Assembly: GCF_016802725.1 (NCBI RefSeq)
Contig: NC_052679.1
Location: forward strand, 7,411,001 to 7,475,000
Reading direction: 5' to 3'
Origin: Solenopsis invicta
Lineage: Eukaryota; Arthropoda; Insecta; Hymenoptera; Formicidae
Length of the DNA: 64,000 bases
Within the stretch, counting starts at the first letter, position 1, and every line of letters begins with the position of its first letter. Positions 11,644 through 20,518 of the stretch are shown piece by piece. The translations under genes were made by a program, and so were the position numbers. Under the pieces are notes generated by a model. The model saw only the letters and a program-made list of their open reading frames with translations. It searched no databases and was not told the origin of the DNA.

Positions 11644-11835
11644 CTATTCTCCGCCATAGTTGAGGTCTGAAATAGGTGGAGTGCCAACAAACTGTTCTCC
11701 GCCATAGCTAGGGCTCGGCGTACCCAGGACGCCAAACTGTTTTTCGTGAGAGTTGAGGCCTGACGTAGGTGAGGCGCCAGACTGTTCTCCGCCACTCCAA
11801 TTTGTTGCAAAGTAACATGTGGAACATAATTGCAT
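11644..11835 (-). CDS. Open frame with in-register 15-16-residue repeats
   Basis: From an ATG at 11835 the minus strand encodes 63 residues: a short Cys-containing lead, then tandem units of the form EQFG-x-x-GTP-x-x-S-x-x-NYGG. The DNA repeats start at 11643, 11691, 11736 and 11781 (ACTGTTCTCC landmark), with spacings of 48, 45 and 45 bp. All are multiples of three, so the repeat is preserved in frame. Gly/Ser/Pro-rich repeats of this kind occur in insect structural or secreted proteins, but no signal peptide is visible and no family can be named. It may be an exon of a larger gene or a decayed minisatellite. Confidence 0.4.
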   Translation of the reverse strand: MQLCSTCYFATNWSGGEQSGASPTSGLNSHEKQFGVLGTPSPSYGGEQFVGTPPISDLNYGGE

Positions 11836-12424
11836 ACATGTGAAAATTTTATAAAAATTTTAGATTGTAATAACTGTGTTATAATGATAACGTTAATTCG
11901 ATCATGTTTGAGCATCTACAAAAAATAATTTTGAAAACCGAAAATCCAATTAGGTTCAAAATCAATAATTTAAAAAAATTTTTAATTAGAAATTTAAATC
12001 TTAAAACTATCACACAAGTTAAAAAATGTATGGGACTACACAACTGTATTTTTGCAAAATCATATTATGTACTATATATACAAGGTGTCTTATATAAAAT
12101 ATCGTTGAGAGTTAACTATTGCGAAAATCGTAAAACGATAAATGATTTTTCTATTCAGTTTAATCTGCTCCATTTGTTTACGAGAGGTGCTACATTCAAA
12201 TTGAACTCGGCAATGTATTATAGAGACGTCTGTGAATGATTCCGATCAAACAAGTTGTCCGAGCAGATGTTTGAACAGTTAAACAAATAACAAAAACGAT
12301 ACGTCGCGATGGTTAGGCTGCCCCCGATTGTTCTTCATGGAGTGTCCACGGTGCTGATAAAAGTTCAAGATGTGTTAATCTCGAATCTTGAAAATTAAAA
12401 TAGAGATTTCAACCGTCTATCATT

Positions 12425-12522
12425 AACAAAACAAATTGTTTTGCCCTGGTCGCCGTTCGCGCGCGCTGCAATCATTTGTTCTTACAACTTTATGCTTATT
12501 TGCGAATTCCCCACGTAACACA
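12425..12522 (+). repeat. Direct duplication, copy 1
   Basis: Shares with 13190-13285 an ordered series of blocks: AACAAATTG[CT]TTTGC, a CGC..CTGCAATCA block, TTTATTTGCG-like, then TTCCCCACGTAAC. The copies are in the same orientation about 765 bp apart. Confidence 0.75.
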
Positions 12523-12733
12523 CAGAACAGTTACCTTGAATTTTTTGACGCGTTGACGGCACGCGTGCGCTTCAACAGAAGTGAATATAAGAGTACCTGA
12601 GAGTGCTGCGTATGTTTTCGTCGGGAAATCGCGCGAGGTGCGTTTTGAGTACTTGTTCTCTACAGAAAGTTTACCGAGAGCAATCACTTTAAACTTCTGA
12701 CTGAAAACTGAGATGAATGAGAAGTAGTGACGG

Positions 12734-12755
12734 TAGTGGTGGTGGTGGTGGTTTA
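12734..12755 (+). repeat. (GGT)n microsatellite
   Basis: GGTGGTGGTGGTGGTGG-type run in the flank after duplication copy 1; a related GATGGTGATGG run follows copy 2 near 13312-13341. Confidence 0.85.
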
Positions 12756-12823
12756 GTATGTCATCCGTACCCTTAAAGATTTGAAAATGCTTGTCCGGTA
12801 CAGTGACTGTGAACGATCAATCG

Positions 12824-13069
12824 CACAGTGGGCCAAAATCCCGAAAAACTGGCCAAACGTAAAAAAACAAAAATTTGAGAATTTTTGAGAATATTATTAC
12901 ATTTTCTAAAAGAGAACTAAATTTCCTATTAAATGTCGCCAACCCTAGAATTATATCTCCTCTATCTGAATTTTTAGTTTAGTTCAAAGTTTGCAGGATA
13001 TCAAATTTTATGCAAATCGAAAAACGCTTTCATATTTTGGTCATCTTTTCGGGATTTTTGCCTACTGTG
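12824..13069. mobile_element. 246-bp MITE with AATCG target duplication
   Basis: Left end CACAGTGGGCCAAAATCCCG and right end, reverse-complemented, CACAGTAGGCAAAAATCCCG form inverted repeats of about 25 bp. Flanks are AATCG at 12819-12823 and AATCG at 13070-13074. The interior is AT-rich and non-coding. Superfamily not assigned. Confidence 0.8.
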
Positions 13070-13189
13070 AATCGGGAAGAAGTCTTAAGATCATTCAATC
13101 TTAAGATCATTTAATCTGACGTGATAACGATAACGACACTGTTGTCAAGAGTTATAGAATAAGTCTACCGGCGCTTCCACCATTTACCA

Positions 13190-13285
13190 TTAAAACAAAT
13201 TGCTTTGCGACGTTTCGTACATCTTCCACGCACTGCAATCACTTGTTTACGACCTCATGTTTATTTGCGTTATTCCCCACGTAAC
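13190..13285 (+). repeat. Direct duplication, copy 2
   Basis: Second copy of the block at 12425-12522, with small substitutions and indels. The 246-bp MITE lies between the two copies. Confidence 0.75.
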
Positions 13286-14502
13286 CCTGAATTGCATAAT
13301 ACACCTCCGTGATGGTGATGGCGATAGTGATGGTAAGGCTCTTCTTCTTTCAAACAATCGAACCCGATAAAAGCGTAAAGGTGCATACAGTTTTATCGCT
13401 ACAATGAATTTCATTAAAATTGATTATTTACACATCTGGTCTTCACCTTGTCGGAGACAAAAATTTTAATACCAAAATGTCGACTTGAAAATTTCTACCA
13501 TTGATTCTATGCATATTTTGTGCACGTCTAAAAAAATGTTTCTATTTTCTAAAAAGTGATATGTCAAAAATTAATAATTAAATGTTTTATAAATTACTGA
13601 TGAAAAAGTTTTTATCAATACATTTGTTCTTTATTACCCTACTTTACCCTATAATTTTCAGTGATGGTAATTGTTTTAAAAGTAATTTCTTTATTTTTAA
13701 TGATAGCAATTTCCTTAGTATTAATAATTGAGTAAGAATTCTTTAATTGCTTTGTCTTTTGGAGGTGACTCGACCTGTTTCGGGTTAGCCAGTTTAATAA
13801 AAGGGTATCTTCCGAGCGGATGTGGGTGTCTTTGCAGGACACCATGCGTAAACCACGCGGAACTTTTCAAATATTGACATTAAATTACTCTGAGTAATGG
13901 CAGAAAGTACATCCTTTAAATAAACTTTAACAGAATATTTTGCATGGTATTTAGAAAGTTGATCATGCAGATTGCTTTCCCACCTTAGATGTATTGTTGT
14001 AACAACATGCCTTTCTTATCGAATTTTGTGTTACAACTTTGATACTGCCTACGCTAACTGGTATACATGTATATGTACATGTGTATTCTTAATGTATGAT
14101 CTTAATTTATTTGTCATGGTCTTAATCTATTTGCTTTGTACTCACATGCTACCTAGGATACAGTATCCCCCAACTGGAGCCGCGTGGCTCACACGATCAT
14201 AAAACCGTTCTAACATAAAGAACGGATTTGTCTTTAATCTAAGTGAATTATCTTGCGATAAAGCTATAAGGAACCTCATTATAGGCGATTTATCATATTC
14301 ACACCAGCAATTAATGCAGTAACATTTTGTACTTACCTCTCAGGAGTAGTAATTGGATCCGTTGCTGAATTGCGATGTGTCATTGTCGAATGATCTTTTT
14401 ATATTTTATATTTCCTAATAGAGAGAGGAAAATTTTGATCACAAGTTTGAGGAAGAAGTGGTCTCTTATCAATTGGTGGTCATTTATAACAGGTCTATAT
14501 AT
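13286..14502. other. Spacer, no gene recognised
   Basis: AT-rich with short open frames on both strands; none has a recognisable domain or splice pattern. Confidence 0.5.
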
Positions 14503-14767
14503 TGTTATACTCGACGATTCGAGCACACACTTCACTTGCGCTAGGACACTCAAACGCGCGACACGAAATGAATTAACACTCTTTACAAAAGAACTCAAGC
14601 TTTAATCCTGGAACTTTTTATAATAATATTGTAGCGTAATTGTACGGAATAATTTTTGACGGCTCCGCGTCCTGAACAGAACAAACAAAAGCCGGCCGCG
14701 CTTCTTCTGTCTGATCGATAAATCTTCCTTCGGCCAGCTTCTCAAGCTCGGCCAAATGGGCACAACA
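14503..14767 (-). repeat. 3' LTR of the small LTR element
   Basis: TGTT...AACA termini; nearly collinear with 16606-16869 throughout, including the shared GCCGGCCGCGCTTCTTCTGT block. Confidence 0.85.
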
Positions 14768-15200
14768 CTGCCCCCCTTCTTCAAGGTTGTCGTCCCGATA
14801 ACCAAGCTGGAAGGCTTGTTCTCCAGAAAACATGAATCTGCGAAACCTCTTCTTCAAAACGAAACCTTCTTGCTTCAATTTTTGCTCGTACAAAACTCTC
14901 CATCTTAAATTTTGAGTGCTTCTTGATTCTTCGGACAAGGGGGGGGGGATAACTTTCAGGGACCCAACGCCCTAAAAGCTCCCATGTCCCCGCCTCGGCA
15001 TTTGCCTCCAAGCCCACGGGAAAACCCTGAATCAAAAACTGGGGCAAGGCGGTCTTCTTAAAAAAAGAATTTCGCAGACTTCTCTCTACGCGTCGAAATG
15101 GTTCCACCTTGCAAGCCTCCAAACTGAAATAAAATAAAATCCAACGAGTACTCAATTCACAAAACATTAATCTGCCTCCTTCTCTCTCTTCCTCTTTCAC
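14618..15200 (-). pseudogene. Downstream frame of the small LTR element, split at a G10 run
   Basis: Two overlapping minus-strand frames (15200-14781 and 14938-14618) join into one plausible product if the frame changes at the run of ten G at 14939-14948. Before it the reading is ELLGRWVPESYPPP. After it come an Arg/Lys-rich helical region and EEGGQCCAHLAELEKLAEG, which enters the LTR. No known domain. The break could be a real slip, decay, or a homopolymer miscount. Confidence 0.45.
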
Positions 15201-15280
15201 ACTCCCCGATTTTGGAAGAAAAACAATCTTCAGAATCCCCTTCCCCCAAGGCGAGGATTTCTAGAGAAGCACGACGACTT

Positions 15281-15935
15281 CCTGCTCTATCCTGGGCTTC
15301 CGCCACAGGTTACCGAGCGTCGCTCGCGTTAACCTCACACCAACACCTTTTTGGAAGAAAAAGAAAACCTTAGACTGTCACAACTTCCAACAGACTAGAA
15401 TCTTCAAAACAAAACATAGCACTTCAGACCAAAATCAACGACCTTCTGCTCCACCCTGGACTTCTGCCACAGGTTACCGAGCATCATCAGTGTCACTCTC
15501 AAACCAGTATCTTTTTGGAAGAAAAAGAAATCCTAGATTCTCTTCTGTTTCATCCCAGCTTTTGCCACGGGTAACCGAGCGTCGTCCTCCGCGATTCAGA
15601 CCAAAATGACGACCCACTGCTCTACCCTGGGCTCCTACCACAGGTTACCGAGCGTCGTCCACTTCTGAAATCAGAATTCACTCGACGACCTCTTGCTCTC
15701 ACCCGGGCCTCTGCTACGGGAAGCTAAACACTGCTAACCAAACCTAAACACCGTTCGCTGCAAATTCATTCCCTTAAATTTAACCAAGAAATTCTAAAAA
15801 GAATCGAAATTCATTCTCAGTTTCCGAAGAAAGAACGATTCTCCGAACCCGTCTTCTAAGGCGTGGACTTTCAGAGAAGCACGACGACTTCCTGCTCTAC
15901 CCCGGACTCCTGCCACGGGTTACCGAGCGCCGCCC
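15281..15935. repeat. Six irregularly spaced copies of a ~42-bp motif
   Basis: The motif around CTGCTCTACCCTGGGCT and CCACAGGTTACCGAGCGTCG recurs near 15281, 15446, 15543, 15618, 15689 and 15891 with substitutions. Spacing varies between about 70 and 200 bp, so it is not a simple tandem array. Several copies are preceded by GAAGCACGACGACTTC or GGAAGAAAAAG blocks. It lies within the interior of the LTR element. Confidence 0.75.
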
Positions 15936-16111
15936 GTGTCATTCCCAATCTAATGCCCTTCAGGAAGAAAAAGGAACGATAGAACGTCTCCCTCCCCCCC
16001 GAGACGAAATTTCAATTTCGAAAAGAAGAAATCCTAAATCTAAAACCGTAACTCTCTCTCTCTCTCTCTCTCTACTCAAGAAAATTTTAAGAGGAAACGA
16101 CACGCTATACG

Positions 16112-16549
16112 TCAATTAAAACAATAAAAATTAATAGACGTAAATACAAGTAAAATACGTTTGACAAGAATATTTTCTTCCTCAACCAAAGGCATGCCAA
16201 AACAACGCGAACGCAACGCGTCCCCCCATTCATCTAACGCGAAACTCTTTGCGCAGAGGCAACGCGAACACAACACACCTCCAAAATTTGAAGCAAAATC
16301 CCCCGCACGTAAACAAATATTTTTAGAAGGACTTAGCTGTGCCTCCCGAAGACGTAGTAGCTCTCTATCGCGTTGACGAAATAACGTCGCTAACTCTTTC
16401 CAACGTTGTAGACAAATGGATCGCTCCTCACGCATCTTCCTCAGCATCTCTAAAGTTGAACGAAGGACAGCTTCCGTTTCCGCCGTTTCCACGCGAGAGT
16501 TCTGGCACTTCACCAAACGCGTGCAAATTTGCTTTCTTGATTCTGCCAT
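16112..16549 (-). CDS. ORF1 of the small LTR element, coiled-coil gag-like protein
   Basis: The ATG at 16549 follows the LTR by 56 bases. The 145-residue product starts MAESRKQICTRLV. Its central region (residues ~24-70) has regular Leu spacing among Glu/Arg/Lys, indicating a coiled coil; the C-terminal part is Cys-containing without a clear knuckle. A homologous start (MAKSRKQICTRSV) follows the LTR of the second copy at 17459, supporting this as the authentic ORF1. Probably a structural, gag-like protein; no database match was made. Confidence 0.55.
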   Translation of the reverse strand: MAESRKQICTRLVKCQNSRVETAETEAVLRSTLEMLRKMREERSICLQRWKELATLFRQRDRELLRLREAQLSPSKNICLRAGDFASNFGGVLCSRCLCAKSFALDEWGDALRSRCFGMPLVEEENILVKRILLVFTSINFYCFN

Positions 16550-16605
16550 GGCTTGCTTCTATATCCTTGATAACGGTCCGAGAACGGTCGGACGAGCCCT
16601 CAAAA

Positions 16606-16869
16606 TGTTATACTCGACGATACGAGCACACACTTCACTCGCGCTAGGACACTCGCAACACGAAATGAATTAACACTCTTTACAAAAGAACTCAAGCTTT
16701 AATTCTGGAACTTTTTAAAATAATATTGTAGCGTAATTGTACAGAATAATTCTTGACGGCCCTGCGTCCTGAACAGAACAAAACAAACAAACGCCGGCCG
16801 CGCTTCTTCTGTCTGATCGATAAATCTTCCTTTGGCCAGCTTCTCAAGCTCGGTCGAACGGGCACAACA
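16606..16869 (-). repeat. 5' LTR of the small LTR element
   Basis: Matches 14503-14767 with few changes; TGTTATACTCG start and GGGCACAACA end. Confidence 0.85.
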
Positions 16870-16881
16870 ATACTTAAAAAT

Positions 16882-17043
16882 CTATCTTATCTCTTTGAGA
16901 GCCGTAGAAGTAACAGGTAGATATTCAAACATTTTTTGGAATTGTTTAACGGCAGTTTTTATCTCTTTATATATTTCTGATTTCCTTCGGGATGCTCCTG
17001 TTACATTTAATTCTGATAAAATTACCTTCCACATTTTTTCCAT
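16882..17043 (-). pseudogene. Myb/SANT-like (zeste-type) DNA-binding fragment
   Basis: From the ATG at 17043 to the TAG at 16882-16884 the minus strand reads 53 residues including WKVILSELNVTGASRRKSEI and TAVKQFQKMF, and the frame stays open upstream of the ATG. The Trp, LN-x-x-G and basic spacing recall the Myb/SANT-like domain of zeste-type regulators and of Harbinger-type accessory proteins. It lies between two LTR-element copies and is probably a fragment of a transposon or gene. Identification by pattern only. Confidence 0.4.
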
Positions 17044-17150
17044 TACGTGCGATATTGTAACGTATTTAAATGATCGATATTTAATGTGTACAACATTATT
17101 TGAATTCCCAAAACAGGTTCTAACGTGAGTAATGAAGTTAAGAAGCGAAA

Positions 17151-17786
17151 TTAGTTAATGAAGTTAACGCGGAATTCTTTGCGCAGAAGCAACACGCCTC
17201 CAATATTCGAAGCAAAATCTCCCGCACGTAAACAAATATTTTTAGGAAGACTTAGCTGTGTCTCTCGAAGACGTTGTAGCTTCTCATAGCGTTGATGAAA
17301 TAACGTTGCTAACTCCTCCTGACGATGCAGACAAATGGATCGCTCCTCACACATCCTCCTCAGCATCTCTAAAGTTGAACGAAGGACAGCTTCCGTCTCC
17401 ACGCGAAGGCTCGGGTACTTCACCGAACGGGTGCAAATTTGCTTTCTTGATTTTGCCATTGTTCGTTTTTATATCCTTGAAAACGGTCCGAGAACGATCG
17501 GACGAGCCCTTAAAATGTTGTACTCGACGAGACGAGCATGCAAAACTCTTGCGAAGGAAGGCGCAAACGCACAACACGAAATAACCAGGCACTCTTTTAT
17601 AAAAAAAGAACACTGACTTTAATTAGATCACTATGTACAATTAATTCGTAGCGGAATTATTTTTAAAATATCGCTTGACAGCTTCGCGTTCCGAAACAGA
17701 ACAAAAGCCGGCCGCGCTTTTTCTGTCTAATCAATCGATCTTCCTTCGGCCAGCTTCTCAAGCTCAGCCGAAAAGTGGGCATAACA
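17151..17786 (-). mobile_element. Truncated second copy of the small LTR element
   Basis: An LTR at 17516-17786 (TGTTGTACTCGACG start, GGGCATAACA end) is followed on the minus strand by the same leader and by ORF1 from the ATG at 17459 (MAKSRKQICTRSV). The coiled-coil region is retained, but the ORF ends at 17151 and the remainder of the element is missing. It diverges visibly from the first copy, so it is an older or different subfamily member. Confidence 0.75.
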
Positions 17787-17789
17787 ATA

Positions 17790-18032
17790 TGTTACGACCG
17801 AGAAGTTCGTCTCGTATTCGCGCACTAATGAACTACAATAACACGCGCGCTCACAGAATAATATGACAGACTTTTTAAAAGATAACTTTAATGAGAGAAC
17901 GTGACAGTTCGTAAGAAAGGTTCAGACAACAACCATAACAACCGTTGACAGGGAACGATCTTCTCCTGTCGCGCACATCGATCGCTTTGCGTGAATCGAT
18001 ATTAGTCGCTTTCTCAGGGCGGGCACGCAACA
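17790..18032. mobile_element. Solo-LTR candidate of a related element
   Basis: Starts TGTTACGACCGAG and ends GGGCACGCAACA, with the same general layout as the neighbouring LTRs. It abuts them with only a few bases (ATA/CAATA) between, and a similar ATA/CAATA follows its right end. No internal region is attached. Confidence 0.5.
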
Positions 18033-20518
18033 ATATACTCTCTGTGCTCTTTATTCTTTTCTTGTAATCCCGATTTTATTTGTTAGCGATTATTTGGACG
18101 ATTGCCTCGCTCTGTGGTTGCAACGTGATTCGTTGATATCACTCGCGTGTAACTTCTCGTGGAGCGCGCAACGCGTGAAGTTTACTCCTTGTTTATCGTG
18201 CGTTGTTAGTGACGAACGGGCGGGACGGGATCAAGTAGGTTCCTTTTCGCTCGTGTGAAAGTGCGAGAGTGAGCCGCGACGAAGTGAGATGAGGTTGTAA
18301 CCGAACGGAACAACACTGGTTGTCTCGCCCTGCATACTTGAACCGTGTCCGTGTCTCGTGGATCGCCAACGTCCGTTGCTCGTCCCTTCGTAGTCTCATA
18401 CGGCAGCTTTCTCAACGCCCGACTTATAAGCGAATTACGCTCATATCGCAAAAGGATGGGTAGCTCTCGTGAATGAACACTCGCGTGATTTGAGATAACA
18501 TTTAACACTGTTTATTAAGAAATGTTTTACAGGATATTAATCGCGTTTCGAGAAATTTCCGTACAATCGTTTTTTCAATCGTGCACACTCACGCAAACAT
18601 TTCCGTAAACATATAAAATATCGCAAATGCGCCGTCACTCGTTTCTCGCGGCGCGCGAATTACGCTTGTCCGCTCGCTAGTCTCTCACGCGAAATTCGCG
18701 ATGAACTCAAACACCGCACGACCGGATTGTCCGCAGACGTCGTGGGTAAAATTTAATAAAATAGAAAAATAGCAACATGTATTAAAACTAATCAAATCGC
18801 AATGCTTAAACTAACTCTCGCCTTCGTGTGTTTCGGCGACTCCTGACTCTCCTGTGCCGTTTGCCGTTACTTTGCCGGCGGCACTTCCTAAACTTTTGTA
18901 ATCACCCTCGATGTGGATGCCCTGATTGGCGTAATTGGTACTTCGTCGTCATTGCTGACGTCCTCTCGTCCTTGACATAGCGATGCTGCTCTGGTGCTTG
19001 CCGCGGTACTCGCACTTGGTTTGTCGTCCGCGCGACTTTTGTCACTTGTGTTCTGCAAAATTATAAATTGGGGTGACGCACGGTCGATTTCCGGCGGTTG
19101 CAAGATTGTAGCCGGTCACGGAACGTAAGGTCTTAGGAAACCGAGAGGAAATTTCATTATGTGAAAAATTTGCGGGAAAGCTAACTCTAGCTGGTCTTGC
19201 TCTATCTGTTAAATCTTTATTATTGGACGGCACTTACTTTTACTCGAAAGCAAAAAAGGAAATTTATTCTTGTTTGCGATCGAGCACTGCTACTTACCTA
19301 GTGGATCGCCCTACCTCTCAGTATCGATTTCTGCCCGGGTCTTTGCTGCGGTACCTCGGCTGCTGTCTCGACCACTCGAACGTTTGTGCCTTGTCCACGG
19401 CTGATCGTCTGACTCTCGAACTACGTTCGTGAATTGCTAGAAGCGTGGGTGTGTCACTCGCGTGTATCGCGCATAGGTTTCTCATGATAGATTGTTGGTC
19501 TTCACAATATATCACAAGTTTATTTGTCTCACATACATGCGTTATTGCGCATTTTGTAATCGTTCCCGTATAATCGTTTTTTTAATTCCTATGCGCACAC
19601 GCACTCACATACTCGCATACTCAACGTTTCGAAACGTGTCGTTACACGTTTTCACTGACGTCGCTTTATTGCGTCTGTTCTCGGCGGTGTTCTCTCGCGG
19701 TATTTCACAAAGTAATGCTCGCACGGCCGATTGCCCTCGGGCGCCGTGAGCTCGCGACAGTTAAAGTTAAATATAAAATAAAAATTAAAAATTCCACGGA
19801 TACGCATATCGCGATTACACACGATTACAGAAATGTTCGCGAAATCTCGAAAGTTTGATTCCGCGCGTATCTCTCTGAAGAGATCTTTCTCCAACTCTAG
19901 CTAGAAAGCAATTGAAGATCGAAGCTTCTACCCATGGTGGAAGTATACATGATGTGTGCAAAAGCCGGAAATCACGCCCTTTTTTTGCTTCGAGATACCA
20001 GATAAGACCCCAGGTCTACCAACTTCGAAAAATTAAATATTTGATAATATTAGGTTACTACAAGTATTATGATTGCTTCTTTGTCGCACCATGCTATATG
20101 TTTGTTGTGTCTTTTTCTCTCAAACAATTGCAGTTCGTACTGATTGTAGAACGCGTGATTTCGAGAGAAGTACGTAATTTGAGAGATTTTATGTGAAATT
20201 TAATGAAGATGGTGCGTCGGTGTATTGTAAAATAAATAAGAAGCAATACTAAAAAAATGATGAAAGGAGAAAAAATAAAAAAATGAAAAAAATTATTTTT
20301 GCAATGAAAAAAAATTTTTGCAACAAAAAATAAACATAGACCAACTTTTGGCGACTTAGTCAACGATTTGCGGAAACTTTTAAAGAAAGACTGATTCTGT
20401 TATGCCTTCTTTAGAGTGTTATTATCTCAACAAGACTGCATCGACTTTTGTGGCGGTGAGCAACCTATACTAGTTAAACTTCCACAAAAATTAATCAAAG
20501 TCTGTGAAATATCAATTT
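18033..20518. other. CpG-rich repeat-derived region, unassigned
   Basis: Two CpG-rich blocks (about 18460-18780 and 19440-19800) share an ordered set of motifs, for example CCGTA[CT]AATCGTTTTTT followed by a CGCAC/CACTCAC stretch, suggesting two diverged copies of one repeat, perhaps LTRs. The interval between them has minus-strand frames (18888-19233) rich in Ser/Thr/Ala without a recognised domain. The last ~600 bp are AT-rich. No gene can be supported. Confidence 0.35.

Larger units (their letters stand above)
14503..16869 (-). mobile_element. Small LTR retrotransposon (non-autonomous)
   Basis: Two similar ~265-bp LTRs (14503-14767 and 16606-16869), each starting TGTTATACTCGACG and ending CACAACA, bound a 1.84-kb interior. 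ORFs are on the minus strand, so 16606-16869 is the 5' LTR. The minus-strand leader just inside it contains GGGCTCGTCCGA, resembling a tRNA-Pro-type primer site three bases from the LTR. The interior encodes only a gag-like coiled-coil ORF1 and a downstream frame that runs into the 3' LTR; no protease, RT or integrase is visible. Flanking 4-mers ATAT and ATAC suggest a slightly decayed target duplication. Propagation would need enzymes from another element. Confidence 0.75.
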
